A DNA stretch of 64,000 nt from Natrinema caseinilyticum. GTDB lineage: Archaea; Halobacteriota; Halobacteria; Halobacteriales; Natrialbaceae. Positions 50,861 through 59,275 of this stretch are shown piece by piece; within the stretch, counting starts at the first letter, position 1; every line of letters begins with the position of its first letter. Where the stretch lies: positions 3,097,369 to 3,161,368 of the forward strand of contig NZ_CP100445.1 of assembly GCF_024227435.1 (NCBI RefSeq), read 5' to 3'. The position numbers and the translations under genes are program-made. Below the pieces are notes generated by a model. That model saw only the letters and a program-made list of their open reading frames with translations. It was not told where the DNA came from and ran no database searches.

Positions 50861-51657
50861 AGTACAGCGGCTGGCCCGATCCCGGCGAACTCGTCGTCGG
50901 CAAGATCGACGAAATCGAGGATTTCGGCGTCTTCGTCGATCTCGAAGAGTACGAAGACAAGCGCGGACTGATCCACATCTCGGAGGTCGCAAGCGGCTGG
51001 ATCAAGAACGTCCGCGATCACGTCCGCGAGGGTCAAATTGTCGTCTGCAAGGTTCTGGACGTCGACGAGGAGTCCCAGCAGATCGATCTTTCGCTGAAAG
51101 ACGTCAACGACCACCAGCGGTCGGACAAAATCCAGGAGTGGAAAAACGAGCAAAAGGCCGACAACTGGATGGAACTCGCCTTCGGCGACGAGATCGACGA
51201 CGAGGCCTACACGTCGATCGCGAACGAACTCATCGCCATCCACGGCAGCCTCTACGACGGCTTCAAGCAGGCGGCGATCCACGGCGAGGAAGCCCTCGAG
51301 GATACCGACCTCGACGACGACGAGATCGACGCGATCGTGGAGACGGCGCGCGAGAACGTCTCGGTGCCGTACGTCAACGTCACCGGCTACGTCGACCTCG
51401 AGAACCCCTCCGCGACCGGCGTCGACGGGATCCGCGAAGCCCTGCAAGCCGCGGGCGGCAACGGAGAGATCCCCGACGAAGTCGAACTCGACGTGAGCTA
51501 CGTCGGTGCTCCCGAGTACCGGATCGAAGTGCAAGCGCCCAACTACAAGACCGCCGAATCGCACCTCGAAGACAGCGCACAGCGAGCGATCGCCGCGATC
51601 GAAGGCCACGGTGGCAACGGCGAGTACCACCGCGAGCGCCGGACCGACGACGAATAA
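50857..51657 (+). CDS. eif2a: Translation initiation factor aIF2 alpha subunit
   Basis: The 266-aa protein has an N-terminal S1/OB domain ([40 protein letters not shown]), a helical middle domain ([20 protein letters not shown]) and a C-terminal alpha/beta domain ([40 protein letters not shown]). As part of heterotrimeric aIF2 it helps deliver initiator Met-tRNA to the small subunit; the matching initiator tRNA gene is 1.6 kb away. It is translationally coupled to rps27e. Confidence 0.96.
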   Translation: MKYSGWPDPGELVVGKIDEIEDFGVFVDLEEYEDKRGLIHISEVASGWIKNVRDHVREGQIVVCKVLDVDEESQQIDLSLKDVNDHQRSDKIQEWKNEQKADNWMELAFGDEIDDEAYTSIANELIAIHGSLYDGFKQAAIHGEEALEDTDLDDDEIDAIVETARENVSVPYVNVTGYVDLENPSATGVDGIREALQAAGGNGEIPDEVELDVSYVGAPEYRIEVQAPNYKTAESHLEDSAQRAIAAIEGHGGNGEYHRERRTDDE

Positions 51658-51663
51658 GCGCGT

Positions 51664-51843
51664 ATGAAATCCGATATCCGGGTGTGTTCGGCGTGGCGCG
51701 AGACCCACGAACGCCCGGTGTACACGCTGTCCGATACCTGTCCGGAGTGTGGAGCCGCGACGGAAAACAGCGCACCGGCACCGTTCAATCCCGAGGATCC
51801 GTACGGCGAGTACCGACGCGCTCTTAAACGTCGCCGCCGCTGA
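51664..51843 (+). CDS. nop10: H/ACA RNP protein Nop10
   Basis: The 59-aa protein reads MKSDIRVCSAWRETHERPVY, TLSDTCPECGAATENSAPAP, FNPEDPYGEYRRALKRRRR. The two Cys regions form the Nop10 zinc ribbon and the PxPFxPEDPYGxYRR tail is diagnostic. It stabilises Cbf5 in archaeal H/ACA pseudouridylation particles. It lies 6 bp after aif2a and 6 bp before the PAC2 gene. Confidence 0.95.
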   Translation: MKSDIRVCSAWRETHERPVYTLSDTCPECGAATENSAPAPFNPEDPYGEYRRALKRRRR

Positions 51844-51849
51844 TACGGT

Positions 51850-52617
51850 ATGGACGAACTCGAGGTCGACGCAGTCGCCGAGGTCGAACTGGACGATCCC
51901 GTCCTCGTCGAGGGGCTGCCGGGAGTCGGACACGTCGGCACGCTCGCCGTCGAACACCTGCTCGAGGAACTCGAGGGCGAGAGCACGCTCGTGCGCCGGA
52001 TTTACTCTCGGGAGTTCCCGCCCCAGGTGAGCGTCGAGGACGGCGTCTCGGAGCTGACCTGTGCGGAGCTGTACGCCGTTTCCGTTCCCGACGGACGCGA
52101 CCTGCTCTTGCTGACCGGTGACCACCAGGCCCAGACGAACGAGGGCCACTACGTACTCACCGATGCCTTCCTCGACATCGCCGAGGAGTTCGGCGCGACG
52201 GAAGTCTACGCACTCGGCGGCGTCCCGACCGGCGAGCTCATCGAGGAGTACGCCGTCGTCGGCGCCGTCAGCGACGAATCACTCCTCGCGGAGCTCGAGG
52301 ATGCAGGGGTCGAATTCCGGGAGGACGAACCCGCCGGCGGCATCGTCGGCGTCTCCGGGCTATTACTCGGCCTGGGAGAACGGCGCGGCTTCGAAGCCGT
52401 CTGTCTGATGGGCGAAACCAGCGGCTACCTCGTCGATCCGAAAAGCGCCCGTGCGGTGCTCGAGGTGCTCGAGGTCGTCCTCGGGTTCGAACTCGACTAC
52501 GAATCCCTGGACGAGCGAGCCGACGAGATGGAAGACGTCATCGGCAAAATCCAGGAGATGGAACAGCAACAGCAGATGGACGTCCCGACCGACGACGACC
52601 TGCGGTACATCGGCTAA
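51850..52617 (+). CDS. PAC2-type proteasome assembly chaperone family protein
   Basis: The 255-aa protein belongs to the PAC2/DUF75-like family: DDPVLVEGLPGVGHVGTLAV, LLLLTGDHQAQTNEGHYVLT, VYALGGVPTGELIEEYAVVG and GFEAVCLMGETSGYLVDPKS. It ends with a Gln/Met-rich helix (KIQEMEQQQQMD). Archaeal homologues (PbaB-like) interact with proteasome components. It is the last gene of the translation cluster, a conserved position. Confidence 0.88.
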   Translation: MDELEVDAVAEVELDDPVLVEGLPGVGHVGTLAVEHLLEELEGESTLVRRIYSREFPPQVSVEDGVSELTCAELYAVSVPDGRDLLLLTGDHQAQTNEGHYVLTDAFLDIAEEFGATEVYALGGVPTGELIEEYAVVGAVSDESLLAELEDAGVEFREDEPAGGIVGVSGLLLGLGERRGFEAVCLMGETSGYLVDPKSARAVLEVLEVVLGFELDYESLDERADEMEDVIGKIQEMEQQQQMDVPTDDDLRYIG

Positions 52618-52732
52618 CACCGACGCATCGGAGTCGCTCTTTTCGAACGGCCGATCAGCGGTCGGCGTCCTCTCACGGCGAAGCCGTCGGCATTGGCGTC
52701 GCTTACCGCTGTCGTTCGGTCGGCACGTCAGC

Positions 52733-53095
52733 TCACGGGTGGGACGCGAGTGACCGATCCGCCCGCGGCTCCGGAGGCCACTGCTTCAGCTCCGCGGCGG
52801 CATCGAGCAACAGGTCGATTTCGGCGTCCTCGGTGAACCTGATCGTCCCGTCGGACCAGTCCACGTCGACGATGTCTCGGTCGAATAACTGGGGAAGGTG
52901 GATGTGAACCAGTCGGACGCGGGTGCGGTCGATTTCGGCGTCCGTGACGTTTTCAGAGGTAGTCCGATGTCGCCGGACGGCGATCTGTCGTGCGAGCGTC
53001 TCCACCGTGCTCGCTCCGCCGCGTTCGACGAGTTCGTAGAAGAGGTATTGCCGGTCAGCGCTGGCGAGTACTCTGAAAGCGTCCGATTGGTCCAT
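52733..53095 (-). CDS. DUF7344-type HTH protein
   Basis: The 120-aa protein has a haloarchaeal winged helix with SDAFRVLASADRQYLFYELV, STVETLARQIAVRRHRTTSE, RTRVRLVHIHLPQLFDRDIV and VDVDWSDGTIRFTEDAEIDL. The VHIHLPQL segment is diagnostic for this haloarchaea-restricted family of predicted regulators. No membrane segment is seen. The target is unknown. It is a single gene convergent with the translation cluster. Confidence 0.8.
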   Translation of the reverse strand: MDQSDAFRVLASADRQYLFYELVERGGASTVETLARQIAVRRHRTTSENVTDAEIDRTRVRLVHIHLPQLFDRDIVDVDWSDGTIRFTEDAEIDLLLDAAAELKQWPPEPRADRSLASHP

Positions 53096-53225
53096 GGCTC
53101 CCTACGGGACCGGAACAGCTTCACGGCCAAAGTATCAGTGCCTAAAATCCTTGGACCGGGGCGTTCGTGTCGGCGCGGTTACAGTGCTCGCGGGGGTAAC
53201 ACACCGCCCGTCAGGGTCGGGGACG

Positions 53226-54005
53226 TCACCCTTCGAGTACCTCGTAGGAGACGTCGGCGTCTCGCAGCGCGTCGGTGACCCGACCGACGGCATCGGTCGT
53301 CGCGACGGCCGTTACACCGAGACCGTGATTGGCGGCGTCCGCTGCGACTTCGCCGACGGCGAACGTGACGGCCGGGTCGGTGCCCGCCTGCCGACAGGCG
53401 ACGACGGCCTCGACGCCGGTGGCGACGACGAGGTCCGCCCCCTCGCAGGCGTCGACGACGGTCTCGTCGGCGATGGCGCGGCTCCCGCCGGTGCGGATCG
53501 AGGGAACCTGCAAGACGGTAACGGACCCCGGTTCGAGCTCCATGACCCCTTCGAAGCTGGTCACGCCGACGTCGGTACCCGCCTCGGCGTCGGTGGTCGC
53601 GATGCCGGTCGCGGGCCCGTCGCTTTCGGGAGTCGCGTGAAGGAGACCGTTTTCGACCGTCAGAGAGACCGTGTCGCCTTCCTCGATGTCTTCAGTGGCG
53701 ATGTAGGCATCTTCGCTCATCGCGCCCAGCACGTCGCCCGTCACGTGATCGGCGAACCGACGGACGTCGTCGGCGGCGCGAAAGAGCCAGTCTACCCCCT
53801 CGCGAGTCACCCGATAGCGCGATCGACCCTCCATCTCGACGAGACCGTCGTCGACGAGTTCTCGAATGTACTCGCTGACGGCCTGGCTCGTCACACCGAC
53901 CTCCTCGGCGATCTCACCCTGACTGACCGCGGGCTGGCGCTCGGCGATCTGAACGAGAATGCGAAATCGCGTCGCGGCCCGCTTGTTATCGAGGACGTCG
54001 ACCAT
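53226..54005 (-). CDS. MarR-like winged-helix regulator with C-terminal ligand-type domain (DUF7839-like)
   Basis: The 259-aa protein has an N-terminal HTH (KRAATRFRILVQIAERQPAV, QGEIAEEVGVTSQAVSEYIR, GLVEMEGRSRYRVTREGVDW). A C-terminal alpha/beta domain of about 160 residues follows, with LTVENGLLHATPESDGPATG and ADLVVATGVEAVVACRQAGT, perhaps binding a small molecule. ATG 54005 (MVDVLDNKRAATRF) is preferred because upstream codons are basic and promoter-like. It is divergent from archaeosortase A (127 bp apart), so control of artA is plausible. Confidence 0.8.
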   Translation of the reverse strand: MVDVLDNKRAATRFRILVQIAERQPAVSQGEIAEEVGVTSQAVSEYIRELVDDGLVEMEGRSRYRVTREGVDWLFRAADDVRRFADHVTGDVLGAMSEDAYIATEDIEEGDTVSLTVENGLLHATPESDGPATGIATTDAEAGTDVGVTSFEGVMELEPGSVTVLQVPSIRTGGSRAIADETVVDACEGADLVVATGVEAVVACRQAGTDPAVTFAVGEVAADAANHGLGVTAVATTDAVGRVTDALRDADVSYEVLEG

Positions 54006-54131
54006 ACGGCTACCCTTTTCCTCAGGGTAGCAAAAAGGTACCCGATCGATCGATCGTGCCGAGTCGTGGGTGAGACGACCGTCTCGAGGCGTCAAGTTGA
54101 TAGCGAGAGAGTCCATCGAGCTAGCCTGACT

Positions 54132-55229
54132 ATGTCGGCCCTACCAGCGACGCCCGTCGTCTCCGGCGCGGTCGTCGAGTCCGTGACGACGGGATCAGCG
54201 ACGCTCGCCGCCGTGAGCGTCGGGTCGATCCCGCTCGCGGATTCGCTCGCGTGGATCGCGATCGGCGCGTTCGTCGCGGCGATGCTCCTCGAGTGGCACG
54301 GCGCCGTCGCTCCAGCGCGGTATCTCGCCGCAGGCGCCTGGGTCGTCTTCGGCCTCTTCTGGGTGACGATGATCCCTCACTACTACCTCGAGGTCAAGAG
54401 CCCGATCCAGACGCTGTTGACGCTCGCCGCATTGCCGCTGTGTGCCTACACCGGGTATCTGCTCGTCCGGGGCCGAGAATCGCTGCTCCTGCTCTCGAAG
54501 GCCATCGCGTTCATGGGCCTGATCTACCTGCCGGTCGAGACGATCCCGTTCGTTCGGACCTGGCTGATCGAGACGACCGCCGCGCAGACGCACTTCGGGA
54601 TGGAGTTGCTGGGACACAGTCCCGGCATCGAAGAGGGTGCGAACGGGTACCAGAGTCGGTTCGCGTTCGATCCCAGCGAGACGGTGACCGGCCGGACGAC
54701 CTACATCATCACCTCGTGTACCGGGATCGGCAGCATGGCCATCTTCGGCGGACTCATCGCTGCGGTGAAAGCACCCCTCAGGCGGAAGGCTACAGCCTTC
54801 GCGCTCGCGATCGGCGTCATCTGGTTTCTCAACCTCGTCAGGAACGTGTTCATCGGGCTGGCCTCGCCGTGGGGCTGGTTCCAGCAGGATATCCTCGTCT
54901 ACGTCGTCACGGAGTTCATGGGTGCGCCCGCCGACCGAACCTCCTACATCGTCGCCCACAACTTCATCGCACAATCGCTGTCGATTGTCGCCCTGCTCGG
55001 GATCACCTACCTCGTCGTCCGCATTCTCCCCGAAGTGCTCGAGCCGCTCGAGGACGTCCTCTACATCCTGACCGGCGACGAGTACGACCTCGCTGACGCG
55101 ATCGGTCAGGACGTGCGAGCGGACGGCGGACGGACGAGCGCGACGGGATCGGCCGCGTCGAACGCGGGAACCGACGACGGTCCGTCCGGTAGCCCGGAGT
55201 CCGCGTCCGCGCCGGAGACCGAGCGATGA
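54132..55229 (+). CDS. artA: Archaeosortase A
   Basis: The 365-aa integral membrane protein has about eight helices and the exosortase/archaeosortase catalytic set: Cys in YIITSCTGIGSMAIFGGLIA, Arg in FLNLVRNVFIGLASP and His in YIVAHNFIAQSLSI. It removes the C-terminal PGF-CTERM anchor of the S-layer glycoprotein and related proteins and links them to lipid. An acidic low-complexity cytoplasmic tail (about 50 residues) is haloarchaeal. It overlaps the phosphoesterase gene by 4 bp. Confidence 0.93.
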   Translation: MSALPATPVVSGAVVESVTTGSATLAAVSVGSIPLADSLAWIAIGAFVAAMLLEWHGAVAPARYLAAGAWVVFGLFWVTMIPHYYLEVKSPIQTLLTLAALPLCAYTGYLLVRGRESLLLLSKAIAFMGLIYLPVETIPFVRTWLIETTAAQTHFGMELLGHSPGIEEGANGYQSRFAFDPSETVTGRTTYIITSCTGIGSMAIFGGLIAAVKAPLRRKATAFALAIGVIWFLNLVRNVFIGLASPWGWFQQDILVYVVTEFMGAPADRTSYIVAHNFIAQSLSIVALLGITYLVVRILPEVLEPLEDVLYILTGDEYDLADAIGQDVRADGGRTSATGSAASNAGTDDGPSGSPESASAPETER

Positions 55230-55939
55230 CCGCCGTCGACGTCGACGTCCCGTTTTCGGTCCACGACCGCGCCGTCTCCGTTCCCGCCGCCGACACGCTC
55301 GTCCTGGCCGACGTCCACCTCGGTAAAGCGGTCGCCTCGAGCGTCGACGCACCGATCGACGACGGAGCCGATGCCGTAGAGCGCGTCCGCGGCCTCCTCG
55401 AGGCGACCGAGCCGGCCACCGTCGTCGTCGCGGGGGACCTGTTGCACTCGTTTTCGCGGATTCCACGCGGCGTCGAGCGCGACCTCGACCGACTCGTCGA
55501 CGCCGTCGACGCGGCCGGTGCCGACCTGATCGTCACGCCCGGCAACCACGACACGATGCTCGAGGGTCCCTTCGACGGCCAGACGACACCGGAGTATCGG
55601 TTAGCGGACGGGGAAACCGTCGTCTGCCACGGTCACGACCGCCCCGACGCGGCGGCCGAACGGTACATCGTCGGCCACGATCATCCGACGTTGTCCGTCG
55701 ACGGCCGCAAACTCCCCTGCGTTCTCTACGGCCCCGACGCGTACGAGGGCGCGGCCGTCCTCGTCCTCCCGGCGTTTACGCGCCTCGCCGCAGGAGCGAC
55801 GGTCAACGGGATGTCCGGCAGCGATTTCCAGTCGCCGCTGGTCCGAACCGCCGACGTGTTCCATCCGGCGGTCTGCGATCGCTCGAGCGGCGAGACGCTC
55901 TGGTTTCCGCCGCTGGGGGACTGCCGACGACTGTTGTGA
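55226..55939 (+). CDS. SbcD/YfcE-like metallophosphoesterase
   Basis: The 237-aa protein has the dimetal phosphoesterase motifs in order: LVLADVHLGKA (D-x-H), VVVAGDLLHSF (GD), IVTPGNHDTML (GNHD), VVCHGHDRPD and YIVGHDHPTL (GH-x-H-like). It fits the archaeal ICC-like/UDP-2,3-diacylglucosamine-hydrolase-like family; the substrate may be cyclic or phospho-lipid. It starts within the last codons of artA (ATGA), a strong hint of coupled expression. Confidence 0.85.
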   Translation: MTAVDVDVPFSVHDRAVSVPAADTLVLADVHLGKAVASSVDAPIDDGADAVERVRGLLEATEPATVVVAGDLLHSFSRIPRGVERDLDRLVDAVDAAGADLIVTPGNHDTMLEGPFDGQTTPEYRLADGETVVCHGHDRPDAAAERYIVGHDHPTLSVDGRKLPCVLYGPDAYEGAAVLVLPAFTRLAAGATVNGMSGSDFQSPLVRTADVFHPAVCDRSSGETLWFPPLGDCRRLL

Positions 55940-56174
55940 GCGGACCCGTCGGCCGCTCGGAGCGGCCGGCAGTTGCGACGACGGCGAGGACCCCAGAACC
56001 GTCGGTGTCCGTGGGAAACGGTCGGTACTGGAAACTGTCCCGGGCTGGCGCTGTCGGTCGAACGGCGAGAAAGGGATGCAAAGCGGAGTCGCCGACGCAC
56101 GGTCACCATCTTCTCGGAGCGCGAATCAGGGCCAACTCATACGACCGTGGCCGACGTCAGGCATCCGTATTCCC

Positions 56175-56834
56175 ATGAGCGTCATTTTAGAATTCACGAT
56201 CCAAAGTGAGGAGTTTTCACTCGGCGCGATCCTCTCGGGAGTATCCGGTATGCACCTCGAGATCGAACGCATCGTCCCGACGGGCGGGGAAGTGTTGCCG
56301 TTCGTGTGGGCGACCGGGGACACCCACGAGGAGTTCGAGGAAGCGGTACGAAACAGTCCGATCGTTACGGAATTTCTCGCTCTCGACAAGATCGGCGATA
56401 GCGGATTGTATCGGATCAAATGGGAGGAGCCACAGCGCGACCTCGTAGACGGCATCGCCGAGTCGGAAGCGACCGTCCTCGAAGCGGAGGGAGAGGAGAA
56501 CTGGCTGTTCCGCCTTCGCTTCAACGACCACGACGCACTCTCGCAGTTCCACAACTACTGTACGGAACAGGATATCACGATCCACATCGAACGGACGTAC
56601 ACGCTCAGTGAGCGGGTCGGACAGCGGCGTCAGTTCGGCCTCTCTCAGGATCAACGCGAAGCGCTCGTGTTGGCCCTCCGAAGGGGCTATTTCGCCACGC
56701 CGAGCGAATCGAATCTGAGCGAACTCGCGACCGAACTCGACATCTCCCGCCAGGCGCTCTCGACCCGTATTCGGCGAGGCAACGAAACGGTCCTGCGAAC
56801 GGCGCTGCTCTCGTCGGTGACGGACTTCGACTGA
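56175..56834 (+). CDS. Bacterioopsin-activator-type (HTH_10) regulator
   Basis: The 219-aa protein has the N-terminal beta-rich domain typical of the family (SVILEFTIQSEEFSLGAILS, MHLEIERIVPTGGEVLPFVW), an effector part (ENWLFRLRFNDHDALSQFHN) and a C-terminal HTH_10 (RRQFGLSQDQREALVLALRR, NLSELATELDISRQALSTRI). ATG 56175 is the conserved start (MSVILEF). It is a complete example against which the truncated protein at 37084 can be compared. The target is unknown. Confidence 0.88.
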   Translation: MSVILEFTIQSEEFSLGAILSGVSGMHLEIERIVPTGGEVLPFVWATGDTHEEFEEAVRNSPIVTEFLALDKIGDSGLYRIKWEEPQRDLVDGIAESEATVLEAEGEENWLFRLRFNDHDALSQFHNYCTEQDITIHIERTYTLSERVGQRRQFGLSQDQREALVLALRRGYFATPSESNLSELATELDISRQALSTRIRRGNETVLRTALLSSVTDFD

Positions 56835-56916
56835 ACGGGATGTCGCCATTTGAATAGTTTTACCGGTCAACGATTTACTTCTTTGAAACGGGACTGGTAC
56901 GGGCTATCGATAGAGA

Positions 56917-57105
56917 ATGCCTGATGGGGAGGGTCAACGGACGATCGCGAAATGCATTTGCTGCGGGACCGCCTACGCCGCCGAAAAATGGCCCGACGGG
57001 ACGATCCAGCCGATCGGGACGAGAGACGGCTGTCAGTGCGGGACGACCGAGTTTCGGGTCGTCGAACAGTCGGCTGATACCGTTCGGGAGAGCGTAAGCG
57101 AGTAA
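56917..57105 (+). CDS. 62-aa Cys-rich zinc-binding protein
   Basis: ATG 56917 opens MPDGEGQRTIAKCICCGTAY, with knuckle CICCG (about 13-17) and second knuckle GCQCGTTEFRVV (about 39-43). The spacing fits a zinc ribbon. It follows the HTH_10 gene by 82 bp on the same strand. Function unknown. Confidence 0.65.
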   Translation: MPDGEGQRTIAKCICCGTAYAAEKWPDGTIQPIGTRDGCQCGTTEFRVVEQSADTVRESVSE

Positions 57106-57221
57106 CCGACCTCGAACCGCCCGGCGAGAGATCGACGGAGAATACTCCCTGCGAATGCACCCGACAGGACCACACCGCTTCGTGTGCGAGTGACTCTCAG
57201 GCGACCAGGTGCATTTCCCCG

Positions 57222-57530
57222 ATGAATCCCGACTTCGCAGGCGGTTCTGAGCCGCCGGAACGAGCCGAGTACCGGTACGACTGCGACACGCCTCCCAGTA
57301 TCGCTATCGTCCGAGCGATCGCTGTCCTGGAGAATATCGATCCGATAGAGTCGGCGTCCGACCTCGGGATCACCCTCTGCGAACACGTCGATCCATCGGC
57401 ACTTGATCGACTCGTCACCGACGCTGACGGTGCCAGCAGAGTCACCGTCCGTTTGACGATCCAAAACGATCGTCAGTACGCTGTACAGATACGAGACAGC
57501 GGCCTGGTGGTCGTCGAAAAGGACAGGTGA
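57222..57530 (+). CDS. HalOD1 output-domain protein
   Basis: The 102-aa protein matches the haloarchaeal HalOD1 domain: PSIAIVRAIAVLENIDPIES, ASDLGITLCEHVDPSALDRL and VRLTIQNDRQYAVQIRDSGL. This domain occurs alone or fused to response regulators and is thought to be a signalling output module. The start may be ATG 57222. It is a single gene; 57531-57866 contain no gene. Confidence 0.85.
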   Translation: MNPDFAGGSEPPERAEYRYDCDTPPSIAIVRAIAVLENIDPIESASDLGITLCEHVDPSALDRLVTDADGASRVTVRLTIQNDRQYAVQIRDSGLVVVEKDR

Positions 57531-57866
57531 ACGATCGGTCACGTCGGTCCGTCGGTCTCGGCGGATCGCGGCGGTCGAAGCCGGACGTATTCGGTACCCG
57601 TAGCGCCAGTGTTGCGACCGAAATGCGAGCGGGGGAATCGTGGCGGGAAAATCCGGTCCCGACGCGCCGAGTATTCGGATGCGTGCTCGAGGGGGGAAGA
57701 TCGTACGGAGTTGTGAGGTTCGATTGAGCGTTTTGCGTCCGGAACGCATCGTCACGTTCCGGCAGACAGTGGTACTAACGACCCCGTCCCGGACGTGTGA
57801 TAGGTGTGGGTCGATTTCCTCGAGGCTAACACGTAAGACAGTTGCCCGTAGCAGTATCCCAGTGTG
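57531..57866. other. Intergenic stretch, no gene seen
   Basis: About 330 bp precede the MFS gene. A short plus-strand frame here is Arg/Ser-rich and not supported. It presumably holds the MFS promoter, but no clear TATA box was singled out. Confidence 0.4.
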
Positions 57867-59096
57867 ATGGGTCTCTTCGGTATCGTTGCTATACCCGCAA
57901 CTGTGCGAGGGCTCTTCGGTGAACTCGGCGGAGAAAAACGGGGCCGGATTCTCGGCGCCGTCGCATTCGGCTGGTTTCTCGCACTCGGTATTCGGCTCGC
58001 GGTGCCGGCATTGGTGCCGTACATTCGCAGCGATTTCGGAATCGGCCTCACGACCGCCGGTATGCTATTGAGCGTCCTCTGGGTTTGCTACGCCCTGTTT
58101 CAGCTCCCGGGGGGCATCCTCGGCGATCGTATCGGCGAACGGAAAATCCTCACCGGCGGTGTCGTGCTCGTGGTGATCGGCCTCGTGGTCTCCATTCTCG
58201 CTCCGACGGTCGCGGTTCTCTTCAGCGGGATCGGCGTGATCGGAATCGCGACCGGTCTCTTCGCGACGACCAGATTCACTATTCTCACGGATATTTTTCC
58301 GGACCGCGGGGCAACGGCCATCGGAATCAGTTCGGCGGCGGGAAACGTCGGGACGGTTACGCTGCCCATCGCGATGGGATTTCTGGCGGCCAGGCTCAGT
58401 TGGTGGGCTGGCTTCGCGGCGGTAACGCCGGTCGTCGGGATCGCGGCACTCTCGCTCTGGGTGATCGTTCCACCGCAAACGTCAGGGGACGAGAGCGCCG
58501 TCGACGAACTCTCGCGTGCGGTCGCCACGGACCTCCTGCGCGCGATCAACCAGCGCCGGATCGTCGTTTTCATCACGTCGATGTTCCTCATGTCGTTCAT
58601 CTATCAGGGGTTTACGAGCTTCTACCCGACGTACCTCATAGACGCGAAGGGGCTCTCAGAGGGGGCTGCGGCCACGCTCTACAGCGTCTTCTTCGCGACG
58701 GGAATCGTGATCCAGCCGATCGGGGGTGCCATCGGCGATTCGTTCAGTGATCGAACGACCATCATTTCCGTTACCGCACTGACTGCCGTCGCACTCGTCC
58801 TCCTCACAGCAGCGAACGGCTTCTGGACGCTGCTCGTCATATCGATGCTGATCAGTACGCAACTTGGGTTTTGGCCGATCGCACAGGCCGCGGTTGCAGA
58901 GGCGCTCCCGACCGAAATTCAGGGGACGGGCTTCGGTTTCCTCCGGACGACGTACCTGCTGTTGGCCGCAATCTCACCGACCGTTATCGGCCTGCTGGCG
59001 GACCGAAATCTCTTCGACGAGGCGTTTTTCCTCCTGGCCGGTTGCGCGGGTGTGACAGTCTGTTTCGTCTCCCTCCTCTCGATCGACCGATCGTGA
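57867..59096 (+). CDS. MFS transporter
   Basis: The 409-aa protein has twelve predicted transmembrane helices, with the MFS motif between helices 2 and 3 (GGILGDRIGERKILTGGVVL) and its repeat GGAIGDSFSDRTTIISVTAL. FALGIRLAVPALVPYIRSDF-like segment 1 and FPDRGATAIGISSAAGNVGT resemble nitrate/sugar-phosphate or general drug/anion members. The substrate is unknown. ATG 57867 is used; a GTG one codon earlier is equivalent. It is monocistronic. Confidence 0.88.
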   Translation: MGLFGIVAIPATVRGLFGELGGEKRGRILGAVAFGWFLALGIRLAVPALVPYIRSDFGIGLTTAGMLLSVLWVCYALFQLPGGILGDRIGERKILTGGVVLVVIGLVVSILAPTVAVLFSGIGVIGIATGLFATTRFTILTDIFPDRGATAIGISSAAGNVGTVTLPIAMGFLAARLSWWAGFAAVTPVVGIAALSLWVIVPPQTSGDESAVDELSRAVATDLLRAINQRRIVVFITSMFLMSFIYQGFTSFYPTYLIDAKGLSEGAAATLYSVFFATGIVIQPIGGAIGDSFSDRTTIISVTALTAVALVLLTAANGFWTLLVISMLISTQLGFWPIAQAAVAEALPTEIQGTGFGFLRTTYLLLAAISPTVIGLLADRNLFDEAFFLLAGCAGVTVCFVSLLSIDRS

Positions 59097-59275
59097 ATTC
59101 TCTCTCCGAACGTCGTTCGTGAACACACCTCCTCGGATACGACGCCACCGTCTCCGAGCGGCGACAGGGTGCGGCCGGTATCAGCAATCGCTGACGGACC
59201 CCGATTCCGGCCGTTGCCCCAACGGATTGCCGATGGAACCCTCGAGGACGAGCGACGAATCGAGACCGAAACCGA

